The notes: generated from the letters alone by a model not told the origin. DNA of 64,000 nucleotides from Diadophis punctatus similis (GCA_023053685.1 JALIGW010000003.1:142998008-143062007); one strand, 5' to 3'; counted from the stretch's first letter, positions 1-9,951 are shown. Numbers and translations are program-made.

Positions 1-1874
1 GTAGAGAAATGTGAGTGTAGTATTCTTGGTAATTTAAAGAGAGCACTTTGCTTTTATCATTTTAATAAGGAACTGAAAGGCAGTCACATCAATACACTAC
101 TGCTTATTTCTGCTTTTTTTCCTCCTTAGGACAGTAAGATCAGTTAAAATGGGGCACATAGTAAGAAATTAAAGTCCAGATTTGCAGTGAAGTAGGCACT
201 TGATTACTCATAACTGCTTAAACTAAAACACCAACTACAAATATGAGTGGGATTGCGATTTAATGTGATTTATTTTTGAATGATTAATCAAGTTGCCATA
301 TTGCAGCTATAGTGAATGAGACAGATGCATAACCAATTACCAATTTATTCCTGTTTACTCCCTGCTGCCCATTATTGGCATTAATGTTCTCAGAGTAGTA
401 TGACTTGAATGATCAAAGTGAGCAAAGAAAGTGGATTTTACATAGATGTTAATTGTCAATGATATTATGGAATATTGACACCATATTCATGTACTGTAGA
501 TAATCAACAATTACTGTTAACTAACAATGTTAAGAGTAAAAAGGATCTTGTGCTGTAGTAATACAGCGGTAGGCAGGAAGTTCTCCATATGCTAAATGAT
601 ATTGCAAGGTCTTTCTTTTCTTTAACCATAATTGGATATTGCTTCACTTGTACTCGCAACATGTGGATCTAGAGGTTTGCTACACTCTCTTAGACACCAA
701 GAGAAGCATGAATTGACCACTCAAATATTACATATCACTTCTGACAAGTAGCAGATAAGATGGACGGATAGGTCAGTTGTATTTATCGAATTCCAGAGTT
801 TCAAACATTTTGAAAAATTTAGAGAATTCTGACTTTTTGAGAATAGTTTATTGGTGTATTTCTATCTACCTATCACATCCATATGAATTGCAAACAACAG
901 TAAGATTGCATTGGATCAAGCAGTGCTGATTCCACATCGTTTTCATCTCTGACGTTATGCTTTTTGTAAATATTCTCAGTAGATATTTACTTCTTGATTT
1001 TCACTACTTAACACCATGTACTGTAGTTAAGTGAGGCTAGCCGAGCACAATTTTTCTGTAAACAAAGATTATGATACCTGACAGAGTAGTTTAATATATT
1101 CTAATAGATATAAAGAGGCAAAAAGTATACATTACTTAAAAAACACACATTCAACTGGAAATGACTGCATAAATAAAGTATAATCTAGCCCAACCTCAAA
1201 GAAAGCAAATCTCCTCATCCTAAAGGCTTATAAATTTGGAGGCAGACAGCAATCCTAAGTAAAGAATACCGACATTTTAAGTGAAACATTTGCTGGCAAA
1301 GTGGCCGTTGAAAATGGTTATTGAACATCTTGCCAGAGAGCAAATTGTGGACCAGAGGTCTTTCTTATATTTTGTAGCAAAGCCAACTTCCATTGATACC
1401 ACCGTCTTGTCAGGCCCTTTCTGCAGCCACTTGTAAAAAGGCTTGTGATGTGAGATTGACGACTTAAATACTTCATCAATCAATGCTTTAGCCAATGTGT
1501 TATTCAGTGATTGGTGGAAAATTCAAGTAATCCATCTTACCCCATCAGTTTGGTCTCTCTCTCTCTCTCTTTTCCCAGGTATTTTCAATTTTTCCCCTCT
1601 CTCTATTCTTTTGCACAATATTCTGTGGGTGCAGTTCAACTAGAAGGAAGATTACGTATGCTCTGAAAGATTCCTGAATTAACTGCATTTCTAATTATTT
1701 GAGAGCTGGTTCTCCTCAGAGTAAAGGTCATTGGCACAATCGCTCAAAAGCACAGAACGTAAAGGTACATTAAAACAGGCTCTGAAATTTAATGTTATTA
1801 ATACAATTTGATTTCTCAAATCTACTACCAAAGTTAAAAATGGTATAATATGCAGTTTCTTTTCTTCCTCCTAG
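1..1874. other. Unique AT-rich non-coding DNA
   Basis: No recognisable repeat, RNA or coding exon. The only ORF of any size (about 72 codons on the minus strand near 1277-1495) has no recognisable domain. A short CT run lies near 1555-1570. Confidence 0.5.
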
Positions 1875-1947
1875 TTTATTTATTCATTCATTTATTCATT
1901 CATTCATTCATTCATTCATTCATTCATTCATTCATTCATTCATTCAT

Positions 1948-2022
<75 letters not shown>

Positions 2023-2023
2023 T
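1875..2023. repeat. Compound (ATTC)n/(ATTT)n microsatellite
   Basis: About 75 bases of CATT units followed by about 75 bases of TTTA units. It directly abuts the 3' end of the minus-strand SINE at 2024-2263, so it is best read as the expanded SINE tail rather than an independent microsatellite. Confidence 0.9.
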
Positions 2024-2263
2024 TAGTGAGACTTATATACCACCTCAAAGTGCAAGCACTCTCTAAGCGGTTTACACCAGTAAGCAATGTATATTTATAT
2101 TTATATTGCCCCCAACAATCTGGGTCCTCATTTTACCTACCTCGAAAGGATGGAAGGCTGAGTCAACCTTGAGCCGGTGAGATTTGAACCGCTGAACTGT
2201 TGATCACAGTCAACTAAAGTAGCCTGCAATACTGCACTCTAACTGCTGCGCCACCTCGGCTCT
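2024..2263 (-). mobile_element. tRNA-derived squamate SINE, full length
   Basis: Read on the minus strand it starts GAGCCGAGGTGGCGCAGC, has an A-box-like TGGCGCAGCAGTTAGAG and a B box GGTTCAAATC, then a body mentioning an unusually constant GTAGGTAAAATGAGGACCC block, and ends near GTATATAAGTCTCACTAA before the ATTT tail. The same body recurs at 9698, 22015, 32886, 48044 and 62229, so this is an interspersed Pol III retroposon and not a tRNA gene. The family name is not asserted. Confidence 0.85.
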
Positions 2264-3007
2264 TTAATCTCATATCAAAGTTGTTAGGACATCTGGAGAG
2301 AGAGAGGAACTAATTTAGCATTACCCAGCTGTAATCTGGATGGCTGCTGTAGGGAATCTAAAAATGTAATAAATTCATGAATCATAAACCAAACAATTGG
2401 TTTGGTCTGTCTATTGATAGAGCCAATCCTATGCATAATTTCAGAAATGAAGTTGAAACAAAGTGGGCCAAAATAATATTAGTTTGCTTGAAGGTTCCTT
2501 CCTTATTCGCTGTTCTTGGGCTCCAACACCATTTTTTTTCACAGTTGAAAGCCAATATTCTATCCACTGCAGTCCACATTCTTTTCCTTAGAAACCTTTG
2601 TGTGTATTGGTCATTTGGTTCCATAAGTTTACAAAATCACTGTTTCGTATACTACTGTATATAACTCCAGATGCAATTCCATTCAGAATCTCAAACATAG
2701 ACAGAATTCAGAAAGCATATACCCAAAGTGTACATACATTTTGGAGCTGGACTTTCTTGGTGTACACAGTTTAGATGTATCTACTGGTAACTAGGAACAA
2801 AGTGCAAAGCTGGGGTGGACCCAGTCTAAATCAGCCGTCTTAGAAGTTCCCATATAACAAGATAGTTGCATTGAGAAGTAATAAAATTAGACGGCAACTT
2901 TGTGCCATTTACAGGAATACAGCTGAACTATATCAAGTAATAGTCAGAGGAGATATGTTGTAGAGTCTGGATCCAGTCTATAACTAATTCTGGTATGTTC
3001 AAAAAGG
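2264..3007. other. Unique non-coding DNA flanking the DIRS element
   Basis: No repeat or gene recognised. The two overlapping ORFs near 2377-2664 lie on opposite strands and have no domain signature. Confidence 0.45.
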
Positions 3008-3152
3008 GACGTTGGTACTCACCTGTGAGACGTCCTTTCTCGTAGGGCGGAGCTAGCCTCCAAGGAATGGGTTAAATCTGCCCTCTAGCCAATAGGACCG
3101 AGTCTTAGAAAGGGTATAAATAGTGCCAACCTAGATTGGCACCCCCTCTTTT
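3008..3152. repeat. DIRS left inverted terminal repeat (3' end of element)
   Basis: From 3032 to about 3152 it is the near-identical reverse complement of 8972-9093. The first 24 bases (3008-3031) extend beyond the right repeat, so the two ends are unequal, as in DIRS-1. The repeat contains the CCAAT and TATA motifs described separately. Confidence 0.9.
3089..3122 (+). promoter_or_regulatory. CCAAT/TATA promoter copy in left ITR, pointing into the element
   Basis: CCAAT at 3089-3093 and TATAAATA at 3115-3122 on the plus strand. It is the inverted copy of the sense promoter at 9000-9033, so it would drive transcription antisense to the element's genes. Activity is inference. Confidence 0.5.
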
Positions 3153-3335
3153 AATCGAGGGATAAAGACAGACTCAATGTGCTTCTCCAAAAAACAACAA
3201 GAATTTATTAACTATATACAATGAAGTACCAGAGAATAAGAACTATGTATATGTGAAGGATCACAAACCAGAGAATGAATAATTATGTACAATCATGGAC
3301 CTGCAACTTCCAGCCAGCCCCAGACGTGGGAGGGA

Positions 3336-3432
3336 CTTGGAGGCTAGCTCCGCCCTACGAGAAAGGACGTCTCACAGGTGAGTACCAACGTCCCTTCTCC
3401 ATAGTGGGCGGAGCTAGCCTCCAAGGAATGGG
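3336..3432. repeat. DIRS internal complementary region (circle-junction template)
   Basis: Bases 3336-3393 are the reverse complement of the extreme left end (3006-3064). Bases 3390-3432 are the reverse complement of the extreme right end (9051-9093) with one mismatch. The region is therefore complementary to the two element ends joined head to tail. In the DIRS-1 replication model this sequence templates end repair and circularisation of the cDNA. It begins about 30 bases beyond the recombinase stop codon, in the 3' part of the element. Confidence 0.92.
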
Positions 3433-3463
3433 ACATACCAAAGCTGGCGTCCCTAGGGCGGGA

Positions 3464-4489
3464 TCAATCGTCCTGGCTGGGAGAATCGCCCAAAGGCAAC
3501 CCTGCCCCCAACACCCGCCTACCGAAATCGGCCTCCTCCGAGGCATAGGCGTCCAATTTGTAATGTCTGATGAAGGGAGTCAGGGAGGACCATGTGGCCG
3601 CCCTACACACCTCGGCTATGGAAGCTCTAGCATTCCATGCCGTGGACGTTGCAGCACTGCGGGTGGAATGGGCTGTGAGGCCCGACGGTTGGGGCAAAGA
3701 CATATGTTTGTAGGCCAAGGAAATGGCCGCACGGATCCAACGTCCGATCATTGCGGAAGACGCTTTACGACCCTGGAGAGAAGGGCGAAATGTCACAAAG
3801 AGAGTCTCTGTACGCCGAAGGGAAACTGTACGTTTGAGATAAATGTCCAGAGCGCGCCTGACATCTAGCATGTGCCAAGCCCATTCAGAGTCGGAGATCG
3901 GATTCTGAAAGAATGTGGGCAAGATGACTTCCTGCGCTCTGTGAAAATGGGTATTCACCTTGGGCACAAATGCTGGGTCCAGGCGAAGAACCACCCTGTC
4001 GCTATGAAAGACGCACAGGTCCTCACGCACAGACAGGGCCGCGAGTTCAGATATCCGCCGCGCGGAGGTCACGGCTACGAGGAAGGCAACTTTAAAGGAC
4101 AGATGCGCTAAAGGAATAGTGTCCAGGGGCTCGAAAGGAGCTACAGTTAGGGCGGAGAGAACCTTGGACAAGTCCCATGTGGGGAAACGGTGCACCACCG
4201 AGGGACAAAGATTAGTGACACCCTTCAGGAATTGTCTCATTAGCGGGTGAGCTTAGAGCGAGTCCAGGTGCGGGCAGGACAACACAGTCAAAAGCGCCGC
4301 AACTTGTCTGCGCAAGGTGTTGGGAGCGAGGCCCTTGGCGAGCCCCTGCCGCAAGAATTGGATGACGTTGATGATGGATAGGTCGACTGGCGAATATCCC
4401 ACCTGGGCACACCAGCCACAAAAGGCGCGCCAGGTGGTGGAGTAGATCCGCTCCGTCGACGGTCGCCTAGATGCCAACATGATTGAAGA
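3464..4489 (-). pseudogene. DIRS tyrosine recombinase, interrupted by one stop
   Basis: Integrates the circular cDNA by site-specific recombination. The C-terminal catalytic domain is encoded by 3464-4240: SARRISEL supplies the first arginine, HSTRS the H-x-x-R box, then ATWSS, and HYKLD the nucleophilic tyrosine. The N-terminal helical core-binding domain (SRRPSTERIY through LAPNTLRRQVAALL) lies in the same frame at about 4256-4489. An in-frame TAA (minus strand, 4253-4255) separates the two, so this copy cannot make the whole enzyme. The true upstream start is unclear because the frame stays open to 5620, overlapping the RT gene. The sequence just past the stop continues the fold in frame, which argues for a single nonsense substitution. 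Confidence 0.88.
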
Positions 4490-4503
4490 GATGTTGTCCG
4501 GAA

Positions 4504-6508
4504 CTAGGCGGTGTTGCAGAGTGATCCGCTCAAGCGCCAGGCGGTCAGTTGTAGCCAGTGCGGCTCTGGATGATGCACTGACCCCTGGGCAAGCGACCAC
4601 TCTGTCGGCGGGATCCGCCAGGGAGGTGACGCGGACAGGGATATAAGGTCCGTGAACCAAGTCCTCCTGGGCCAATGTAGGGCGAGGAGGATGATCTCCG
4701 CCTTCAGCAATATTACCCGCCGTATGACTTTGGGGATCAACGGGAGAGGTGGGAAGGCGTATAAGAGTTCCTGCGGCCACCGGCAGCGTAGAGCGTCCGT
4801 GTCCTCCGCGCCCGGCGTCTGGAACCTGGTCACGAACCTGGGGAGTTTGGCGTTCGCCGGTGTCGCGAACAGGTCCACGGTCGGTGGTCCGTAGCGGTTG
4901 GTGATCTCCTGAAAAATGTCCGGGTGTAAGGACCACTCTGCCGGATTGATAGCATTCCGGCTGAGCCAATCTGCTGTGATGTTGTCGACACCGGAAATAT
5001 GTTCTGCCGTGATTGAAGGCAGGTACCGCTCTGCCCACAGTCCCAGAACCATTGCTTCGTTCATCAGGGCTTTGGAGATGGTGCCCCCCTGACGATTTAT
5101 ATGCGCTTTTGTCGTCACGTTGTCCGTGAGGACGAGGACGTGACGGCCAGACAGATGCTGTTGAAAATGATTCAGAGCCAATCGAACTGCTCTGAGCTCT
5201 AACAGGTTTATTGGTAGAACCTGTTCCTTCCTGGACCATGTCCCCTGAGCGACTAAAGAGTCGGTGTGGGCCCCCCAGCCCGAGGTGCTGGCGTCGGTCA
5301 TCAGCGTCGTCCTTTGCGGTTCCAGGAAACAGGAGCCCTTGCTGAGGGCGGGCGATGACCACCACCGGAGCGACCTCCTTGCTGACATCGGCAACCGGAC
5401 TCTTACAGGGGAGTTGCTGCGATTTGCCCGCTGGAAGGGGAGAAGAAACCATTGAAGGTCCCTGGAGTGCAGATGAGCCCACGGCACGATATGTATCGCG
5501 GAAATCATTTTTCCCAGGAGGGAAGACAGCTGGTTCAGGGGAACCTTCGTTTGGGCCAGAACTAGCTGGGCGATCTCCAATATGCTGTCTCTCCGTTCCT
5601 GGGACAAGTAGACCCTGCACTCCAGGGAGTCAATAATGGCCCCCAGGTGGGTGACCCTGGTGGAAGGGGACAACTGGCTCTTACCCAAATTAACGAGGAA
5701 CCCGTGGTGTTCCAGTGTGTTGAGGGTTACCTGGATGTCCTGTTGGGCCTGAGACAGGGAAGAGGACTGGATAAGTATATCATCCAGGTAACACTGGACA
5801 CGCACGGGGAGAGCCCTGAGATGGACTGTCAAGGCGGCCAGAACCTTGGTAAATACCCTTGGCGCTGACGACAGGCCGAAGGGCAACGCCTGGTATTCAT
5901 AATGCACCCCTGCATAGCAAAACCTGAGGTATTGGCGATGGGATGCGTGAATTGGAATATGGAGGTAGGCCTCCGTCAAGTCAATCGAGGCGAGAAAGTC
6001 GCCGCGCCTAATGCCCGCCAGAATTGATTGTAGGGTGTGCATCTTGAATTTTCTGTACCTCACATATCTGTTAAGGCGTTTCAGATCAAGAATTGCCCTC
6101 CATCCCCCCGAGGATTTTGGAACCACGAATAAGATGGAATAAAATCCTTGCCCCTGCTGGTCCTCGGGCACCCGTTGGATGGCTCTAATATCCAACAGGT
6201 GCTGGATTGCCTGATCTACAAGGACGCGTTTGGAAATGTTGGAAGACAAGGGGCATCATAAGAAAAACCTCGGGGGGGGTGGAGATAAACTCCAGGTACA
6301 GTCCTGTCGACAGGGTTTGTAAAACCCATGCGTCATTGGTGATTTCCTCCCACCGACTGGCAAATAATGCCAGTCGACCCCCAGTGGGAGGGATCGGGTC
6401 ACATCTACTTATACCGGCGGTAAGGGCGACCACCGGCTCCTCTAAAGGGCCGTTTGGTTTGCCCACCCCAGAAAGGCCGGTCGGCGGCCGAGCGTTGCCG
6501 TGACCCAT
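4504..6508 (-). pseudogene. DIRS reverse transcriptase-RNase H-methyltransferase-like polyprotein
   Basis: Main open frame 4504-6249, 581 codons, opening at a TTG rather than an ATG. Residues about 40-165 are RT, with SIDLTEAYLHIPI (catalytic D90), ALPFGLSSAP and YLDDIL (D156, D157). Residues about 315-430 are RNase H, with D319 (MTDAS), E351 (LELRAV), D376 (TDN) and D427 (ITADW). Residues about 458-535 resemble the DIRS methyltransferase-like domain (VDLFAT, FPPLPLIPKV, HWPRRTW). The conserved N-terminal RT lead-in (GGRLALFASRWEEIT) is in another frame, within 6185-6508, overlapping the end of gag; the frames switch near 6250, close to C- and T-runs. That frame change probably inactivates this copy. 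The C-terminal HPEPHWLQLTAWRLSG is the usual linker to the recombinase. Confidence 0.9.
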
Positions 6509-8192
6509 ATGAATTCTGGGAAGTCCCGTACTGAGCCTGGGAAGACCCGTACTGACCCTGACCAGATTGGTATTGGTTCTGGTATCTACTGTAAGGAGGG
6601 TCAGAAGCTCTGGACCCCCGACGATAAGGAGGGGCCTTGTTGTAGGACTTTTTTGTGTAGGAGGGAAGAACTTTCCTCTTGTCCTTATTTTCGGTGGTAA
6701 TGCGGTCTAGGGCCGGGCCAAACAGCGACTGACCGGAAATCGGGGCTGCGGCTAGCTTCCATTTGTGCCGCAGGTCAGCTGGCCAGCTGCGGAGCCAGTG
6801 CATCCTCCTGGCCACGACCGCCGTGCCCATTGCCCTAGCCGCGAAGCGTCCTGTCTGCAAGGTGGAGTCGGAGGCGAACTGGGCGGCCGCTATTAATTTG
6901 TTGATGTCACTATGCGCCCTTGTGTCGGCCTGAGGAATGTGGTCTTGGAGACCATGTAACCATTTAAGGGAGGTCCGGCAAAAAAAGGACGCTGTCGTTG
7001 ATGCTCTGACCGCCCATGCAGCCGCTTGGTGATTCCGTTGGAGAATAGATTCCACGCGGCGTTCCTCCGGACGCAGGAGGTCATCTGGGTCCCCCGGTAC
7101 GGGGGCGTTAGAATAGAGAGCCAACACCGGTGGATCGACGTCTGGAACTGGCAGGTGCTGGGCCAGTCGAGACGAGACGTTAAAGTAATGTTTGTCTAGG
7201 TTTGTAGGGGAAGGACCATTGGCAGGAGATTGCCATTGTTTCGTCACTGCCTCGACAAATAAGTTAGGCGTAGGGATCACCTCCATGGGGGACGTGGACG
7301 CCTCTCCAAATATGGGGTCGCCTTGTTCCGATGCAGTCTGTGGATCGGCAGCCGACGACGGGATGTTGGCCGTCGCCCTAGCTTTGTGCAGTAAAGAGCG
7401 GAAAAGGCTGGGGTGGAAAAGGGCGGTGGAAGTGGACGGTTCTGGGGCCAAGTCCTCATCATCTGACAGCTGAGGATGGAGCTGTTCCCCGGCTGCAGGC
7501 AGTTCATCGAGCTCCCCTTCCTCCCTGTCTAGGTCCCCAGCTGGAATGGGGGAACTGTGGATGGAGTACTCGTCGGCCTCCATCTCGTCTGAGGAGACTG
7601 GCGCCGGTACAGGAGGAGGTGAGTCTGCCCTGCGCGGTGGTGGGATGGGCTGAGAGGGGCGCGCCATTGCCCTGACTGCGGCCTCGATGCCACGTTGTAT
7701 GGCATCGTTCATTCGTTGTTGTATGGCAGGATCCTTCAACGGGTCATCATGGCTGCTGGAAGAGGGCCTGCGCCGAGTATCCGGCTCCTGGACCTGGGAG
7801 GCACCCCAAACGTCCCCCTCACGTAAAAGGACGTTGTGGCCATCAAGGGAAACGTTGTCAGGTGAGTGACTGGTCTTTTTCCCATGGCCTAGATCTCCCA
7901 ACAGGGGCCCCTTGGGGTGGTGTCCTGGAGTGCTATGGGGACGGGGGGTGCCATGGTGGGATGCTTCTGTATCCCCTGCATGCTTGTTGGAAGCCCCCTT
8001 ATGTCCATCTCCCCTGGAAGAAGCCTTGGAAGACTTCTTGGTCTTGGCAGGGGGAGGGGTGTGGATGGGGGAGCGATCTCTGCTGTCGGTGGTGGCACGC
8101 GGCATTTGGGGAGCTTCAGGGGATGCCTCTGGCGGAAGGGACCTGGCAGACTTCGATTTTGCCTTGCCCTGCTTGCCTGCGCCCTCAGCCAT
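6405..8192 (-). CDS. DIRS Gag-like protein (ORF1)
   Basis: About 595 residues from the ATG at 8190-8192 (MAEGAGKQGK), chosen because the 63 upstream in-frame codons are low in Gag-like character. Order: a basic Lys/Ser/Pro-rich N-terminus (to about 80); a proline-rich and then strongly acidic stretch (EMEADEYS, REEGELDEL, SDDEDLAPEP); a folded core with RTSLKWLHGLQDHIP and LRSWPADLRHKWKL...SGQSLFGPALD, a pattern typical of DIRS ORF1; and a C-terminal Gln/Tyr/Ser/Gly-rich tail ending in Arg/Gly-rich RPFRGAGGRPYRRYK. The tail probably binds RNA. The frame is intact for its full length. There is no zinc knuckle. Confidence 0.85.
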   Translation of the reverse strand: MAEGAGKQGKAKSKSARSLPPEASPEAPQMPRATTDSRDRSPIHTPPPAKTKKSSKASSRGDGHKGASNKHAGDTEASHHGTPRPHSTPGHHPKGPLLGDLGHGKKTSHSPDNVSLDGHNVLLREGDVWGASQVQEPDTRRRPSSSSHDDPLKDPAIQQRMNDAIQRGIEAAVRAMARPSQPIPPPRRADSPPPVPAPVSSDEMEADEYSIHSSPIPAGDLDREEGELDELPAAGEQLHPQLSDDEDLAPEPSTSTALFHPSLFRSLLHKARATANIPSSAADPQTASEQGDPIFGEASTSPMEVIPTPNLFVEAVTKQWQSPANGPSPTNLDKHYFNVSSRLAQHLPVPDVDPPVLALYSNAPVPGDPDDLLRPEERRVESILQRNHQAAAWAVRASTTASFFCRTSLKWLHGLQDHIPQADTRAHSDINKLIAAAQFASDSTLQTGRFAARAMGTAVVARRMHWLRSWPADLRHKWKLAAAPISGQSLFGPALDRITTENKDKRKVLPSYTKKSYNKAPPYRRGSRASDPPYSRYQNQYQSGQGQYGSSQAQYGTSQNSYGSRQRSAADRPFWGGQTKRPFRGAGGRPYRRYK

Positions 8193-8971
8193 TGAGCAAA
8201 GACACACAGAAATAATGTTTATTAGGCAGCTGCAGCTTTCGTCGGCAGCCGCTTTCTCCGTCGCTCCGAGCCCGGTGAGAGGGAGAGGGACGCACTGCGC
8301 GTGCGCGCGCTCTCCAGCTGGTGAGCGGGCGGCGGAGGGAATCCTCTGACGGCCGGCTGCCTCACCAACGACGCTGTCCAATGAGAGCGCAGGGATTCGT
8401 CACTCAAGATGGCCGCCGATGACGTGGGCTCAGTTTCTGGAAACTGCCTTTCGCGCCACTTTAGGAGCGTCCGATGCGGCCTGTGGCTGAAGACGGCCTG
8501 ACAGGGATTCCCCTGCTGGAGCGGCCCAGAAGTGTCGGCCTGACAGAAGCTGAATTCTGTTGGAGCGGCCGAAGAAAAAACACCGAGGACGTTTGCTGGC
8601 TGTGGGAGGAGCACTCCAGCCGGGGGGGGGTAAGCCGGTGGCCGCCCAAGCGCAGGGCTTCTGCGGCTTTTGGTTGATGATTTTCTGGCTTCCCCCCGCA
8701 ATGTAAATAAGTGTTAGAGGTGCCCAACGTGAAGACCCCCAGGGAGGTAGCCACCCCCACCGGGACGTTGGGAGGAACAGCTCAGGCAGCCGCCTGAGCC
8801 GGCTCAACCCAGGGAGGGACACAGGTGGAAGTGACAGCTGTCACCTGGGGAGACTTACTGGTAGATGAGAGATAGAATCACTGTAATAAGTCAATCAGGA
8901 TCCAATAGCTGCGGAACTGGCCTCCAAGGGAGAAGCACAATGCCCTTTGGCTAAAAGGACCGAGATTAAAA
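8193..8971 (-). other. DIRS 5' leader
   Basis: GC-rich sequence between the promoter-bearing terminal repeat and the gag start, about 780 bases. It has no long ORF of its own beyond codons upstream of and in frame with gag. A perfect 14-base palindrome GTGACAGCTGTCAC lies at 8831-8844. Confidence 0.7.
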
Positions 8972-9093
8972 GAGAGGGGGTGCCAATCTAGGTTGGCACT
9001 ATTTATACCCTTTCTAAGACTCGGTCCTATTGGCTAGAGGGCAGATTTAACCCATTCCTTGGAGGCTAGCTCCGCCCACTATGGAGAAAGGAC
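8972..9093. repeat. DIRS right inverted terminal repeat (5' end of element)
   Basis: Reverse complement of 3032-3152 with a few small differences (for example TCTCCATAGTGGG against TCTCGTAGGG near the tip). It ends with GGAC at 9090-9093, shared with the left tip and the middle of the internal complementary region. Confidence 0.9.
9000..9033 (-). promoter_or_regulatory. Sense promoter of the DIRS element (CCAAT plus TATA)
   Basis: On the minus strand CCAAT (9029-9033) precedes TATAAATA (9000-9007). A start about 25-30 bases downstream would begin the RNA near 8975, inside the terminal repeat. The outer part of the repeat would then be missing from the RNA, which is what the internal complementary region can restore. 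Inferred from motifs only. Confidence 0.6.
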
Positions 9094-9697
9094 TATGTTT
9101 TTCTTTGTTTTAAGTCAACTTTCTGATTCCTGTTCTTGACTGTGTAAAAATATAGTAGACCTTATGCTTCAAATAATCCACTATTTGTCAGTTTCATCAA
9201 CTTTAAGTTGTGTGGACTTCAATTCCTAGAATTTCCCAGCCAGCATCTCAAAATTGCAGAGATTGAGAAACACTGATACCGGTATAATCTAATTTTAAAT
9301 ATATTTACTGTATTAAATTCATTAGAACTTAATGAGCAGATAAATAAGCAGAGGACTGCAGTAATAGCATAAAGTTTAAATACTTCTCTTCAGTTCTGCC
9401 TGACCATTTGTAAAGTGCCTAGTATTTAATATTACAGAAATGGTTTCTTCTATATTGAAAGACAGTATTCAGCTAAAAATTAGATCTCGAATTAATAAAA
9501 CCTACAGAGCAAAAAAAAAAAAAAGAATTCTTAAAGTGTTTAGAAATATATTTTATATATTTGGTTACCGCTCATAGCAGACACCTATGATGTTATTAAA
9601 AGTTGCTTGTTGAAATGTCCTTTTTAGAAATGGAATTGAGTACTGCAGATGGAAAAAAAAGTGATCCTGAGGAAAACTGCAAGAAACTGAGTTAATT
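9094..9697. other. Unique DNA with a degraded palindromic-MITE fragment
   Basis: Bases about 9195-9276 (GTGGACTTCAATTCCTAGAA to GAGAAACACTG) resemble the palindromic hAT MITE seen intact at 25686 and 52006. The remainder shows nothing recognisable. Confidence 0.45.
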
Positions 9698-9951
9698 ATA
9701 TTTATTTATTTATTTATTTTGTGAGATTTATATACCGCCTCACAGTGCAAGCACTCTCTAAGCGGTTTACACCAGTAAGCAATGTATATTTACATTGCCC
9801 CCAACAATCTGGGTCCTCATTTTACCTACCTCCGAAGGATGGAAGGCTGAGTCAACCTTGAGCTGGTGAGATTTGAACCGCTGACCTGCGGATCACAGTC
9901 AGCTAAAGTGACCTGCAGTACTGCCTCTAACCACTGCGCCACCTCGGCTCT
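9698..9951 (-). mobile_element. tRNA-derived squamate SINE, full length
   Basis: Same family and orientation as 2024-2263, with a shorter (ATTT)n tail at 9699-9720. The B box on the minus strand reads GGTTCAAATC, and the 5' end reads GAGCCGAGGTGGCGCAGTGG, close to a tRNA A box. Confidence 0.85.

Larger units (their letters stand above)
3008..9093 (-). mobile_element. DIRS-type tyrosine-recombinase retrotransposon
   Basis: About 6.1 kb, transcribed on the minus strand. Order along its own RNA: inverted repeat, leader, Gag-like ORF, RT with YLDD, RNase H, methyltransferase-like domain, tyrosine recombinase, internal complementary region, second inverted repeat. This layout, the lack of LTRs and of an integrase, and a recombinase with R...HxxR...Y define DIRS elements. 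Both ends share GGAC, and no target-site duplication is visible, as expected for recombinase-mediated insertion of a circle. Two frame changes and one stop codon make this copy non-autonomous as it stands, but the terminal and internal repeats match so closely that insertion looks fairly recent. Confidence 0.93.

Noticed and set aside
3275..3868. 197-codon plus-strand ORF near the DIRS left end
   Set aside because: It is antisense to the recombinase and runs through the internal complementary region; GC-rich sequence keeps it open by chance.
4490..5620. N-terminal part of the 455-codon minus-strand ORF
   Set aside because: It overlaps the RNase H and methyltransferase-like domains in another frame and shows no motif until the recombinase core-binding domain after about 4489.
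7862..8349. Several plus-strand ORFs over the gag start
   Set aside because: Shadows of the gag gene and its GC-rich leader, with no domain features.
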